From an uncultured bacterium (GTDB lineage: Bacteria; Pseudomonadota; Gammaproteobacteria; Burkholderiales; Burkholderiaceae_E): a stretch of 39,501 nucleotides of DNA. Shown piece after piece: positions 9,649 through 24,631 of the stretch; the stretch's first letter is position 1; each line of letters opens with the position of its first letter. A program made the position numbers and the translations under genes. The stretch is taken from the NCBI GenBank assembly GCA_903866395.1, contig CAIPNM010000084.1, positions 1-39,501 of the forward strand, written 5' to 3'. The notes beneath the pieces were generated by a model. The model was given only the letters and a program-made list of their open reading frames with translations, searched no databases and was not told the DNA's origin.

Positions 9649-10757
9649 CGCGATTGCTCGCGCCCGGTTGCGACGTGATCTCCAACTGTCCCGCGCGCGA
9701 GCAACTCGGCGATGGCGACCCGGTCGGCGGCAATCACGCCATGCTCGGTGATGAGCGCGGTCACCAGGCGCGCGGGCGTGATGTCGAACCCGGGATTAAG
9801 CGCCCTCACCGACTCATCCATCAGCGCAACCTCCGTGACGCTGCCATCAGGCAGACGTCCGCGCGCATGCGTAACCTCGCGTGCACTCCGGTATTCGATC
9901 TCGATCGAGGCGCCGTCCGCGCTCGCCGGATCGAGCGTGGACACCGGACAGGCGACATAAAACGGCACACGGTTATCGGCCGCGGCCAGCGCCTTCAGAT
10001 AGGTGCCGATTTTGTTTGCCACATCACCGTTGGCCGCCACCCGATCACAGCCGGTAATCACCGCATCGACTTCACCACGCATCATGAGAAGTCCGCCGGC
10101 GTTGTCGGCGATCACAGTGTGCGCAACCCCGGCCTGCGCAAGCTCCCATGCGGTGAGCGATGCACCCTGATTACGCGGGCGCGTTTCATCGACCCAGACA
10201 TGGATCGGCACACCGGCCGCGGCGAGCGCGTAGATCGGCGCGAGCGCCGTGCCGTGGTCGATTGTGGCAAGCCGGCCGGCATTGCAATGCGTGAGCACCT
10301 GAAGCGGTCGTGCGCTGGACAGTTCGCCCCGCGCCGACGCGCGCAGGCGCGGGGCGCCCCACTCGCCGATACGATGGTTGCACTGTGCATCGTCGTCACA
10401 AAGCCGTCCGGCCTCCTGCCAGGCGGCGGCAGCGCGCTCGCCTGGCGCGAGCTCGGCCACCCGTGCCCGCACCCGGTCAAGCGCCCAGGCCAGGTTGACC
10501 GCCGTGGGTCGTGCAGACAGAAGCCAGGCATGCGCAGCGTGCAGCCTCGTATCCGTCGGATCGCTGCGAAGCGCGAGCGCAAGCCCGTAGGCGCCCACCG
10601 CACCAATCAGCGGCGCGCCGCGCACCCGCATCGAGACGATGGCCTCGCGGCAGTCCTCGGCACTCGCGAGCGTGATGCTGCGCCACTCGAACGGTAGCAG
10701 TGTCTGGTCGACGGTGCGAAGTTGCCCTCGATCATCGGTCTGAAGCGTTCTTGACAT
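9645..10757 (-). CDS. mtnA: S-methyl-5-thioribose-1-phosphate isomerase
   Basis: Converts 5-methylthioribose-1-phosphate to methylthioribulose-1-phosphate in methylthioadenosine salvage. The 370-residue protein carries the substrate-binding RGAP motif (46-49), the catalytic Cys158 in THCNAG and Asp238 in TGCDRVAANGDVANKIGTY. These distinguish it from the related eIF2B subunits and support true isomerase activity. The start MSRTLQTDDRGQLRTVDQT fits the family, though no good Shine-Dalgarno sequence precedes it and two small hairpins (10760-10784) sit directly upstream. It forms an overlapping pair with the class II aldolase. No mtnK, mtnP or mtnN is visible in this window. Confidence 0.94.
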   Translation of the reverse strand: MSRTLQTDDRGQLRTVDQTLLPFEWRSITLASAEDCREAIVSMRVRGAPLIGAVGAYGLALALRSDPTDTRLHAAHAWLLSARPTAVNLAWALDRVRARVAELAPGERAAAAWQEAGRLCDDDAQCNHRIGEWGAPRLRASARGELSSARPLQVLTHCNAGRLATIDHGTALAPIYALAAAGVPIHVWVDETRPRNQGASLTAWELAQAGVAHTVIADNAGGLLMMRGEVDAVITGCDRVAANGDVANKIGTYLKALAAADNRVPFYVACPVSTLDPASADGASIEIEYRSAREVTHARGRLPDGSVTEVALMDESVRALNPGFDITPARLVTALITEHGVIAADRVAIAELLARGTVGDHVATGREQSR

Positions 10758-10759
10758 AG

Positions 10760-10784
10760 GGCAAGGTCTTGCCGGACAGCCGGC
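10760..10784 (-). promoter_or_regulatory. Paired short hairpins directly upstream of mtnA
   Basis: GGCAAG-GT-CTTGCC (10760-10773) and GCCGG-ACAG-CCGGC (10771-10784) abut, sharing three bases, within 30 bases of the mtnA start, in the place of a ribosome-binding site. They could fold as alternatives in the leader. No SAM riboswitch core was recognised. Any regulatory role is inference. Confidence 0.3.
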
Positions 10785-10855
10785 CTGGAGTCGTAGTCGA
10801 TTGAGTCTCGCATATCACCCTCGTATCCGCCATGTCCGATCCCGGGCCGCGCTGA

Positions 10856-11512
10856 TCAAACCGCCCCCGGCATGAAGCGTAGTCGCGCGCGCAGGCTCCC
10901 CTGCTCCATACGCGCGGCGATCACTTCGCCCATCTCCGGATAGACCTCGAGGGCGCCGGTGATGTTCACCTGATGAGTGACCAGCATGGCGTTACCCGAG
11001 CTGGCGTAGGACTGCGCGAAGTCGATCACCCGCTCGCGATGCGCGCCGGCCCGCTCCGATTGACCGAAGAAGGAGTCAAGTGCCGTCCAGGTTTCGTAGC
11101 GACCGAATGCGAGCTCGGCGGTCTCTCGCACACGACACCAGCGGCCAGCGCGAACCACCGCAGGCACCAGACCCGCTGCCCGCATCGCCTCGCCCGCACG
11201 ACGCGCCCGGGCACGCCCGGCCTCAGACAAATTGCGCTGCGTGGCGCAGTCGTCGAGGCGAAAGTTGGGTGGATCGCCCACGCCAGGGACGGTCTGTTCG
11301 TGGCGCATCATCAGGATCCAGCCACCGCTTGCCAGTTGCTGGGCCGCCTCGCCCACCGTCACCCGGCGCGGGGCGGCAGACGCGCCCTGTGCCCGTACCG
11401 TGCGAGGCACGCCCACGCTCACCAGGCTGGCCAGTCCGCCCGCGAGTCCACCCCAAAGGGCTGCCCCGCGAACGAGCAGCATCCGGCGTTGCCCCTTCGA
11501 TCGCTCATTCAT
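10856..11512 (-). CDS. Exported histidine phosphatase family protein
   Basis: A 218-residue protein of the histidine phosphatase (phosphoglycerate-mutase-like) superfamily. An N-terminal signal with RR at residues 9-10 and a long hydrophobic stretch (about 12-36), ending in TVRAQG, suggests export, possibly by Tat. The catalytic motif is MMRHEQT with His71; the usual RHG is RHE here. A second motif CATQRNLSEAGRARA and the C-terminal VTHQVNI histidine are present, so the fold looks active. The start at 11512 is preceded by a GGGGGA stretch; an ATG six codons upstream (11530) is also possible. Either overlaps the end of hslR. The substrate is unknown. Confidence 0.8.
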   Translation of the reverse strand: MNERSKGQRRMLLVRGAALWGGLAGGLASLVSVGVPRTVRAQGASAAPRRVTVGEAAQQLASGGWILMMRHEQTVPGVGDPPNFRLDDCATQRNLSEAGRARARRAGEAMRAAGLVPAVVRAGRWCRVRETAELAFGRYETWTALDSFFGQSERAGAHRERVIDFAQSYASSGNAMLVTHQVNITGALEVYPEMGEVIAARMEQGSLRARLRFMPGAV

Positions 11513-11936
11513 CGGAATGTCCCCCGCCATGAAAGCGCTCCATTTTCCGCCTGTCCCGCTTGGTGGGCCGGCCCTGTTCGATCGCCCACGCCGGCTCCGG
11601 CGCGAGCCGTCGCTGCAGGGCAAGCGCTTCGCGCTTGGCCAATGATTCTGGTGCCTCGCAATAAAGCGTTCGCGCCACCGTCGCGGGCCCACGTTGCTCA
11701 GACAGCACAAGCACCTCGACATGCTGTTCCTGATCGCCAATTCGAACGGTCACGCCCTCGCCCGCCCGAAGCGCACGCGCCACTTTCACGCGCTCGCCGT
11801 CGACCAATACGCGCCCGGCTTCAATCGCCTGCTGTGCGAGACCCCGGGTCTTGAAGAACCGTGCCGCCCACAACCACTTGTCAAGGCGAATCGTGACGAG
11901 CGCCTGATTCGATTGTTCGTGCGAACGTAGCCCCAC
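11505..11936 (-). CDS. hslR: S4-domain RNA-binding protein, Hsp15-like
   Basis: A 143-residue heat-shock protein 15 homologue. In Escherichia coli, Hsp15 binds stalled 50S subunits carrying a nascent chain. The S4 domain is at about residues 16-75 (RLDKWLWAARFFKTRGLAQQAI, shown in part: RLDKWLWAARFFKTRG, then AGRVLVDGERVK), followed by a basic C-terminal region (RPTKRDRRKMERF). No ATG is available. The GTG at 11936 was chosen because AGGGAG lies nine bases upstream, giving about 15 extra residues before the S4 domain. The 3' end overlaps the phosphatase start by 8 bases. Confidence 0.9.
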   Translation of the reverse strand: MGLRSHEQSNQALVTIRLDKWLWAARFFKTRGLAQQAIEAGRVLVDGERVKVARALRAGEGVTVRIGDQEQHVEVLVLSEQRGPATVARTLYCEAPESLAKREALALQRRLAPEPAWAIEQGRPTKRDRRKMERFHGGGHSDE

Positions 11937-12020
11937 CCGAAACCGCTCCCTGAAGAATCGACGCAGTTCATCAACGCGTCATGTGAATTGAGTTATTTTA
12001 GGCAGCCCAGGAGAATCACG

Positions 12021-12491
12021 ATGCCGATGTCCCTGAAAGACCGCTACTTCGAAGACTATGTGCCTGGCGAAGTGCACGAGTTCGGTTCACACACGGTGAG
12101 CGCTGAAGAGATCGTTGAATTTGCCCAGCGCTATGATCCGCAGCCGTTTCACACCGATCCGCAGGCTGCAGCCGGGTCGCTGTATGGCGGATTGATCGCA
12201 AGCGGCTGGATGACGGGCGGCATCATGATGCGCATGATGGTTGACTATTTTCTCTCGCCCGTCTCCAGCATGGGCTCGCCCGGACTCGATGAACTGCGCT
12301 GGATCCGGCCGGTTCGGCCCGGCGACACGCTACGCGTCCGGGTCGCCGTCATCGAAGCACGCCGCTCGCAGAGCAAACCCGATCGAGGCATCCTGCTGGT
12401 GCAGCAGGAATGTCTCAACCAGAACGACGAAGTCGTCATGAGCTCCAAGAGCATGTCGCTTTGCCGCTGCCGCAACGCCGAGCCCGGCTGA
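12021..12491 (+). CDS. MaoC-like (hotdog-fold) hydratase
   Basis: A 156-residue single-hotdog MaoC family protein, typically an enoyl-CoA hydratase acting on acyl-CoA esters. The hydratase-2 type active-site pattern is seen as RYDPQPFHTDPQAA, with Asp and His as the expected catalytic pair, followed by GGLIASGWMT. The start at 12021 has AGGAGA at 12009-12014, seven bases before the ATG; an earlier in-frame ATG at 11988 lacks such a site. It is divergent from hslR and convergent with the amidase. No fatty-acid or PHA genes adjoin it, so the pathway is not clear. Confidence 0.88.
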   Translation: MPMSLKDRYFEDYVPGEVHEFGSHTVSAEEIVEFAQRYDPQPFHTDPQAAAGSLYGGLIASGWMTGGIMMRMMVDYFLSPVSSMGSPGLDELRWIRPVRPGDTLRVRVAVIEARRSQSKPDRGILLVQQECLNQNDEVVMSSKSMSLCRCRNAEPG

Positions 12492-12502
12492 GCGCGCACC
12501 GA

Positions 12503-13906
12503 TTATCGAACAGACGGCCAGGGCTGCTGCGCGGGCCGCAGCATCTCGATGCTTCGGGCGAGCCGCAGCACCCCCTGGTCGTCAAACCGGCGACCCACCA
12601 GCTGAACGCCAAGCGGCAGCCCCTCGTCATCAAACCGCCAGTTGACCGCCGCCGCAGGCTGCTCGCTCATGTTCCAGGCGACAGTGAAAGCGATGTGATC
12701 GAGCGCGCGGTGCGGGTCATTGCCAGGGCATGCATGCTCGGCTGGGTAGCGCGCGATTGGTGCGGTCGGCATCAGCAGATAATCGAACGGCTGGCTTGCC
12801 GCCACCGCCGCCTCGCGCATGGCATGAATCTGGTTGTAAGCGCGCATTACATCGGCACCACTGAATACACCCGCGCGCCAGGTCGCCCATTCAACGATGA
12901 AGGGCAGCACGGCCGCGCGCGCGGCCGAGTCGAGCGCCATCAGATCGTTGTGCGAGCGAGCCTCGAAAAATTGCTGGATGCCGTCAAGCATCTCTGCTCT
13001 GAGAAAGGTCTGGATGGGCTCAACCCGCGCGCCGGCCCGCTCGAGCGCGCGCGCCGCATCGCGAACGGTGTCGACCACCGCAGGCTCGGCAGGCCAACCG
13101 GCAGCCATGTCCTCGAGCAGACCGATGCGAAGCCCGGCCAGCCGGCTGCCCTCCAGATCCTGCGCGTAGTCACAGGCGTCGGCCGGCAGCGACATGAAGT
13201 CGCGCGCATCGGGCTTCGCGATGACATTCATCAGTAACGCCGCGTCGCGTACCGTGCGGGTCAGTGGGCCCGCTACGCGCCCCAGAAACGGCGGGTTGAT
13301 GGGCACCCGGCCCAGGCTGGGCTTGAGGCCGACTACGCCACAGTGAAACGCGGGGAGCCGGATCGAACCGCCAATGTCGGTCCCCAGATGCCAGGGTCCG
13401 TAACCCGCTGCTGCGGCAGCGGCAGCCCCCGAGGACGAGCCCGCCGGATTCAAATCGTTGCGCCACGGATTGCGGGTCATGCCATGGATCGAAGAGAGGC
13501 CGGAAGAGAGCATGCCGAAGTCGGGCATGGTGGTTTTTCCGACGATGACGCAGCCCGCTTCACGCAGCCGCGCCACCGGTGGCGCATCCGCAGCGCGCGG
13601 AGCGAGGCTACCGGCTGCGGTACCAAGCGGCGCCGGATCACCCGCCGAATACAGGTTCTCCTTGACCGTGACCGGAATACCGTCGGCAGCCGAACGCGGG
13701 ACGCCTGCCTGCCAGCGGTGCGTCGACTCGCGCGCCGCGGCAAGGGCGGACTCGCGTGCGATCCGATACATGGCGTTAAGCCGTGGTTCGTAGGCTTCGA
13801 TCCGCTCGAGCACCGCACGCGTCACCTCCTCGGGCGAGAGTTCACGGCGCGAAAATCGTTCGGCGAGTTCTGCGGCAGTCAGATCAGCCAGCGTGGAATC
13901 AGCCAT
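12503..13906 (-). CDS. Amidase signature family hydrolase
   Basis: A 467-residue amidase of the GatA/FAAH superfamily, hydrolysing an amide. The Ser-cisSer-Lys triad is visible: Lys82 in VTVKENL, a Ser in AGSSSG (about 157-158) and nucleophile Ser181 in TDIGGSIRLPAF. The C-terminal part (VNWRFDDEGLPLGVQLVGRRF) is typical of broad-specificity amidases. It is not GatA by context: no gatB or gatC is near. It overlaps the upstream acyltransferase by 8 bases, suggesting coupled translation. The substrate is unknown. Confidence 0.92.
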   Translation of the reverse strand: MADSTLADLTAAELAERFSRRELSPEEVTRAVLERIEAYEPRLNAMYRIARESALAAARESTHRWQAGVPRSAADGIPVTVKENLYSAGDPAPLGTAAGSLAPRAADAPPVARLREAGCVIVGKTTMPDFGMLSSGLSSIHGMTRNPWRNDLNPAGSSSGAAAAAAAGYGPWHLGTDIGGSIRLPAFHCGVVGLKPSLGRVPINPPFLGRVAGPLTRTVRDAALLMNVIAKPDARDFMSLPADACDYAQDLEGSRLAGLRIGLLEDMAAGWPAEPAVVDTVRDAARALERAGARVEPIQTFLRAEMLDGIQQFFEARSHNDLMALDSAARAAVLPFIVEWATWRAGVFSGADVMRAYNQIHAMREAAVAASQPFDYLLMPTAPIARYPAEHACPGNDPHRALDHIAFTVAWNMSEQPAAAVNWRFDDEGLPLGVQLVGRRFDDQGVLRLARSIEMLRPAQQPWPSVR

Positions 13907-14990
13907 TCAATTGCCTCCGTTTCGCAAGCGGTCGTTCAACCCATCGGTGTAGTGCAGCCGCAAGCGGCAGGCTACCTGCCCAGGCGGCGAGGAAACAGAG
14001 GGTCGCGGCTGTTGGTGATTGGTCGGTGAAGCGAACAAACACGGCATTCGTCATCACGCAGACCGAAAAATGAACCAGAAACAACGCATAGCTCAGGTCG
14101 CCAAGCAGCATGATCGAACGACGCGCAAGCGCCCGGATGCGTGACGGCCCGCTCGCGAGCCAGGTGTCGAACGCCGCGCCCCAGCCCCTCACGCCAGCCG
14201 CCAAAACCACCGTGCAGGCGAGCGCAACAGCGATCCGAAGCCGCCAGTCGATCACCAGCGCACCCATCGCGAGTAGCAAAATAGCAAGCGCGGTCAGCCG
14301 CTCGTAGCGCCCGGCGCCACGTGCCAAATATTCAACCGCCACACCGAGCGCGAAGCTTCCGAAAAAATAGACGGGCTGGAAGTCCCAATCAGCGCGGCGG
14401 TTGACCCACAGGAGCGAAGCGCCAGCACCCACCACGACCAGCAGCAGAAACACGCGCTGCTGCGCAGCCGGAGCCGACGCACTCCTTGCGGCAAGCCACG
14501 CCAGCCCGAGCGCCACCGCATGAAGCTGAAAATCGATGGTCACATACCAGGCACCGGCGCTCAGCGCATCGATGCCCAGGTAGTCATAGAGCCCGGTGAC
14601 ATGAGCCAGCACGGCGCGCAGATCCGGCCACTGCGGCACCCAATCGGCGCCAATCCAGGCCTGCCCAGGTATCGAAGCCAAGAGCACGAACAGCAGCGCC
14701 ACATAAAAAGGCAGAAACAGCCGCCGCCAGCGCCCCATGAGGGCTCGCATGACCGCGCCGAGGTCAGGCGCACTTCGCCAGACACGCGAGCGAATGAAGA
14801 GGAACCCCCCCATCACCAGGAATACCTGCACCGCAATCCGGCCGTAGTCATCGAGCCAGGCGATGACCCCCGGCGCCACCGAGCGCACGGACTGCGCGAC
14901 CGGGCCATAGATGGAAAGGTGATGCAGCACGATCAGCTGCGCGGCGATCACCCGGATCGCATCGAGCCAGAGCATCCGACCGTCTGTCAT
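13899..14990 (-). CDS. Acyltransferase 3 family membrane protein
   Basis: A roughly 363-residue integral membrane O-acyltransferase of the OafA/NodX-like family, usually acetylating surface polysaccharides or other glycans. The N-terminus LWLDAIRVIAAQLIVLHHL contains the conserved R and the His of the family active-site helix. About ten hydrophobic segments follow, including LDDYGRIAVQVFLVMGGFLF. No extra SGNH domain is present. An in-frame GTG directly precedes the ATG (14993), so the start is uncertain by one codon. It overlaps the amidase. The acceptor is unknown. Confidence 0.87.
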   Translation of the reverse strand: MTDGRMLWLDAIRVIAAQLIVLHHLSIYGPVAQSVRSVAPGVIAWLDDYGRIAVQVFLVMGGFLFIRSRVWRSAPDLGAVMRALMGRWRRLFLPFYVALLFVLLASIPGQAWIGADWVPQWPDLRAVLAHVTGLYDYLGIDALSAGAWYVTIDFQLHAVALGLAWLAARSASAPAAQQRVFLLLVVVGAGASLLWVNRRADWDFQPVYFFGSFALGVAVEYLARGAGRYERLTALAILLLAMGALVIDWRLRIAVALACTVVLAAGVRGWGAAFDTWLASGPSRIRALARRSIMLLGDLSYALFLVHFSVCVMTNAVFVRFTDQSPTAATLCFLAAWAGSLPLAAALHRWVERPLAKRRQLNG

Positions 14991-15042
14991 CACGCGCCTG
15001 CGCCCGGATGAAGACGGCGCACGACTCGGCGGCAGCGTGCGC

Positions 15043-16530
<1,488 letters not shown>

Positions 16531-16627
16531 GATTGACTGCCTATCCGTCGTAGTTGCGTTGGTCTCTGCTCGCACGGCCAGGCAGCGCCGGCCCCGGAGG
16601 GCCTGCCCGCGCAGCCGCGCCGTTCGC

Positions 16628-21358
<4,731 letters not shown>

Positions 21359-21667
21359 GTCTAAGCTCCAGAACCCTTTGACCGGACGGTGTCGGTAATG
21401 CACGTTTGCGCAGCCGCACCGACGGGCGGCTCGCCAGTCGCCTGACGGGGAGAGCAGCCATCAATGCGGCACTGCGCCATGACCTCCGCCGGCTTGGGTG
21501 GTTCGCCTGGTTACAGTCGAAAACCCGAATTGGCCAGCGCGACCTGAATGCGCTACCGCTTGGCGAATTTTGCGCGCTGCAGAAGAGCCCGGGTCACGAT
21601 TGCGGTTTTTTACAGTCGAACTTTAAAGTATATCGCGGTCGCACCCGCTGATAGCCGAGCGAGCTGC
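21359..21667 (-). promoter_or_regulatory. gltB upstream region with putative promoter and direct repeats
   Basis: About 309 bases without a gene between dgt and gltB. A -10-like TATACT lies at 21627-21632 (minus) inside TATACTTTAAAGTTCG, the same 16-mer pattern found before fmdB; the -35 match is weak. The 11-bp direct repeat TTACAGTCGAA occurs at 21511-21521 and 21610-21620, 99 bases apart. ACTTTAAAGT (21620-21629) is a perfect 10-bp palindrome. If the promoter is right, gltB has a leader of about 260 nt. No open frame in it resembles a protein. Confidence 0.4.
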
Positions 21668-22819
21668 TCACCCGGCGTCGAACTCCGGAACCCGCCGGCC
21701 GGTGAGTTCATGGTGCGCGCGAATCGCGAACCGGTCGGTCATGCCGGCGATGTAGTCAGCGATCGCACGCTCGCCCAGCCGGCCGAACCGTTCGCGATGC
21801 TCGGTGGGCAGGGCCTGGGGCTCCTCGCGGTAGCTCGCGAACAGCTCACTCACCACCGTGCGCGCTGCGCCCATCACGGCCTCCACGCGGGGGTGCTGAT
21901 AGAGACGTTCGGCGAGAAAGCGTTTGAGCTGGGTGAGGTCACGCCGGATCGGGGCGGAAAAAGCCGCGAGCGGCGGGCTCGCGCGCACCTCGGCAACGTC
22001 TCGAACGCCCGCCGCCGACACCCGTCGCAAGGTCTCAGCGGTCAGGTCTTCGATCAGTTCGCTGATCATCCGGCGGATGGTCTCGTGCACCCGCCTGCGC
22101 TCGGCCAGCGCCGGATAGCGCTCGCGCACTGCACCGCTGTGGCGTGCGAAGAGGTCAACCGTCTGCAGCGCCTCCTGGTCGATCAACCCGGCCCGAAGGC
22201 CATCGTCGACATCATGGTTGCTGTAGGCGATTTCGTCGGCAAGGTTGGCGATCTGCGCCTCCAGACAGGGAGATCCCCCGCGCAGGAACCGGCCCGCCAC
22301 CTCACCCAGCGCCTGCGCGAGTTCAGGCCGGCAGCGCTTGAGGATGCCCTCGCGGGTCTCAAAGCTCAGATTGAGCCCGTCAAACGCCGCATAGCGCTGC
22401 TCAAGCTCGTCGACCACGCGAAGCGACTGCAGGTTGTGTTCAAAGCCCCCCCAGCTCGCCATGGCGGCGTCGAGTGCGTCTTGTCCGGCATGGCCAAACG
22501 GCGTGTGCCCCAGATCATGGGCAAGCGACACGGCCTCGGTCAGGTCTTCATCGAGGCCCAGCGCGCGCGCGACCGTCCGGGCAATCTGTGCCACCTCGAT
22601 CGAATGCGTCAGCCGTGTGCGGTACAGATCACCTTCGTGATTGATGAACACCTGCGTCTTGTATTCCAGCCTTCGAAAAGCGGTGCAATGCACGATTCGG
22701 TCGCGGTCGCGCTGAAAAGCCGTCCGGCCCACAGCCGGGGGCTCCGCATGCATTCGACCGACCGAGCAAGCGGGATCGGCCGCCCAGACGGCGCGCGACG
22801 ACCCTGTGAGCCCGACCAC
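21668..22819 (-). CDS. dgt: Deoxyguanosinetriphosphate triphosphohydrolase-like protein
   Basis: An HD-domain dNTP triphosphohydrolase releasing tripolyphosphate from dNTPs. The 383-residue protein shows [22 protein letters not shown], the metal-binding His in [12 protein letters not shown], the HD pair in [15 protein letters not shown], and Asp in [15 protein letters not shown]. The GTG at 22819 was chosen: no ATG lies between the aroB end and MHAEPP (22753), and homologues have about 20 residues before this segment. A longer in-frame extension runs into aroB and is rejected. It follows aroB by 16 bases. Confidence 0.9.
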   Translation of the reverse strand: MVGLTGSSRAVWAADPACSVGRMHAEPPAVGRTAFQRDRDRIVHCTAFRRLEYKTQVFINHEGDLYRTRLTHSIEVAQIARTVARALGLDEDLTEAVSLAHDLGHTPFGHAGQDALDAAMASWGGFEHNLQSLRVVDELEQRYAAFDGLNLSFETREGILKRCRPELAQALGEVAGRFLRGGSPCLEAQIANLADEIAYSNHDVDDGLRAGLIDQEALQTVDLFARHSGAVRERYPALAERRRVHETIRRMISELIEDLTAETLRRVSAAGVRDVAEVRASPPLAAFSAPIRRDLTQLKRFLAERLYQHPRVEAVMGAARTVVSELFASYREEPQALPTEHRERFGRLGERAIADYIAGMTDRFAIRAHHELTGRRVPEFDAG

Positions 22820-22835
22820 TTGCGGCCCCGGGCGC

Positions 22836-23930
22836 TCAGTGCGCCGCCGAACAGGCGCGCAAGGTCTGATGGACCAGATCGGCGGGTGCCGAACGCACCA
22901 CCGCGCGGCCCAGAGCCTCCAGCAGCACAAACTTCGGAATGCCCTGCGAGGCCTTCTTGTCGACGCTCATCAGCTGCACATAGCGCTCGGCAGGCCAGCC
23001 CGGCCCCTCAACCGGCAACCCCGCAGCCGCCACCGCGGCCCTTAGCCGCTCGGGCACGGCGGCGTCGATGAGCCCCAACCGACGCGACAGGTCAGCTGCC
23101 ATCACCATGCCGGTTCCCACCGCCTCGCCGTGCAGCCACTGCCCATAACCGGCGCCCGCCTCAATGGCATGTCCGAAGGTGTGACCAAAATTCAGAATGG
23201 CGCGCAAGCCCGACTCGCGCTCATCAGCCCCCACGACGCCCGCCTTGATTTCGCACGACCGAACCACTGCGGCGGCAAGCGCGGCCGCGTCCCCGGCACG
23301 GAGCTGCGCCATGCCGGCCTCCAGCACCGCGAGATAGTCGGGATCGGCGATCGCGCCGTGCTTGAGCATTTCCGCGATACCCGCCGACAATTCACGCGGA
23401 GGCAGGCTCGCAAGCGTGTCGGTATCGGCGAGCACCAACCGCGGCTGATGGAACGCGCCGATCATGTTCTTGCCGCGCGGATGGTTGATCGCGGTCTTGC
23501 CGCCCACCGATGAGTCGACCTGCGCGAGCAGCGTCGTGGGTACCTGGACAAAGTCGACGCCGCGCTGGTAAGTTGCCGCGGCAAACCCCGCCGTATCGCC
23601 CACCACCCCGCCGCCCAGTGCCACGATCAGGCAGCGACGATCGAACTGTGCCGCGAGAAGCGCGTCGAACACCCGGTTGAGGGACGACCAGTCTTTGTGC
23701 TGCTCGCCCTCCTCGAGTGCGATCGTGATGGAGGCCGCCGGCGAAGCAAGCCCAACAGCCCGCCGCAGCCGATCTCCGTACAGGGCATCGACCCGCGCGT
23801 TGGTCACGATGGCGACCTGCCGGCCGGCGGCCAGCCCGGCGAGCTCCGCGCCCCCGTCAAGCAGTCCCGGACCCACCAGAATCGGATAGCTGCGTTCGCC
23901 CAACGCAACCTCAAGACGATGAACACTCAT
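22836..23930 (-). CDS. aroB: 3-dehydroquinate synthase
   Basis: Second step of the shikimate pathway, converting DAHP to 3-dehydroquinate (NAD and a divalent metal). The 364-residue protein shows the [19 protein letters not shown] nucleotide segment, [20 protein letters not shown] with the active-site lysine, the phosphate-binding [11 protein letters not shown], and metal ligands in [12 protein letters not shown] and [10 protein letters not shown]. It is placed after aroK and before dgt on the same strand, an order widely found in proteobacteria. Confidence 0.97.
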   Translation of the reverse strand: MSVHRLEVALGERSYPILVGPGLLDGGAELAGLAAGRQVAIVTNARVDALYGDRLRRAVGLASPAASITIALEEGEQHKDWSSLNRVFDALLAAQFDRRCLIVALGGGVVGDTAGFAAATYQRGVDFVQVPTTLLAQVDSSVGGKTAINHPRGKNMIGAFHQPRLVLADTDTLASLPPRELSAGIAEMLKHGAIADPDYLAVLEAGMAQLRAGDAAALAAAVVRSCEIKAGVVGADERESGLRAILNFGHTFGHAIEAGAGYGQWLHGEAVGTGMVMAADLSRRLGLIDAAVPERLRAAVAAAGLPVEGPGWPAERYVQLMSVDKKASQGIPKFVLLEALGRAVVRSAPADLVHQTLRACSAAH

Positions 23931-23990
23931 GAAAGAATTCCTGGTAGAGGGGATTCGAGGCGGACCCGTCGGGTATCGACCCGGGCCCGC

Positions 23991-24548
23991 TCAGGCCGCA
24001 TCGGACACCGACGGATCCGCCGGCCGGGCATCGGCTGCGAGGTCGGGGGGCAGCGCCGCCAGGATGTCTGCGACGGTACGATCGACCGGCTGTCGGCCCG
24101 TGGGAATGACACGGTGCGCCGCCTCGCGATAAAGCGGGTCGCGCTGCTCGACCAGCGCCTCGACACGCGCCCTGGGGTCGCTGGTGCGAAGAAGCGGGCG
24201 CGCCCGGTCGCGTCGCAGCCGCTGCCAGAGGTCACCAACCCCCGCCTGCAGGTACACCACGAACCCCTCGCGGTGGAGCAGCGCGCGGCTCTCGGCATTC
24301 AGCACTGCGCCGCCGCCCGTGGCAAGCACACAACCCGTTGGCTGCGCGAGTTCCGCGATCAGCTGCGCTTCGCGACGGCGAAAGCCGGCCTCTCCCTCGA
24401 GTTCGAAGATGGTCGAGATCGGAACGCCACAACGCCGTTCAAGCACGGTATCTGCGTCGACAAACGGGCGGCCGAGTGTCGAGGCAAGCCGCCGACCGAC
24501 GGTGGATTTTCCTGATCCCATCATGCCGATGAGAATGATGTTGCGCAC
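23991..24548 (-). CDS. aroK: Shikimate kinase
   Basis: Phosphorylates shikimate at the 3-position using ATP. The 185-residue protein has the P-loop [15 protein letters not shown] (residues 8-22), the Asp in [12 protein letters not shown] that contacts shikimate, FRRREAQLI, and the GGGAVLN motif. A short acidic/alanine C-terminal tail extends past the core. It is divergent from mrcA with an 83-bp gap and 60 bases upstream of aroB. In many betaproteobacteria, as I recall, pilMNOPQ lies between mrcA and aroK; here they adjoin. Confidence 0.96.
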   Translation of the reverse strand: MRNIILIGMMGSGKSTVGRRLASTLGRPFVDADTVLERRCGVPISTIFELEGEAGFRRREAQLIAELAQPTGCVLATGGGAVLNAESRALLHREGFVVYLQAGVGDLWQRLRRDRARPLLRTSDPRARVEALVEQRDPLYREAAHRVIPTGRQPVDRTVADILAALPPDLAADARPADPSVSDAA

Positions 24549-24578
24549 GGTTACGGATTAAATCAGAAAAGGCCCCCG

Positions 24579-24584
24579 TATAAT
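24579..24584 (+). promoter_or_regulatory. Consensus -10 box before mrcA
   Basis: A perfect TATAAT lies 48 bases before the mrcA ATG in the divergent aroK-mrcA gap. No good -35 hexamer is seen at 16-18 bases (GATTAA at 17). On the opposite strand TTTAAT (24557-24562) is a candidate -10 for aroK. Confidence 0.4.
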
Positions 24585-24631
24585 TTGGGATCCCCCGCCG
24601 GAACCGGGCGCGCACGCCGCGCCGGTTTGTC

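Noticed and set aside
9654-10697. 347-codon open frame antisense to mtnA
   Set aside because: Arg/His-rich translation without any motif, while MtnA catalytic residues are intact on the minus strand.
10758-10855. SAM-type riboswitch before mtnA
   Set aside because: The 98-bp gap is too short and lacks the expected conserved core; only two small hairpins are seen.
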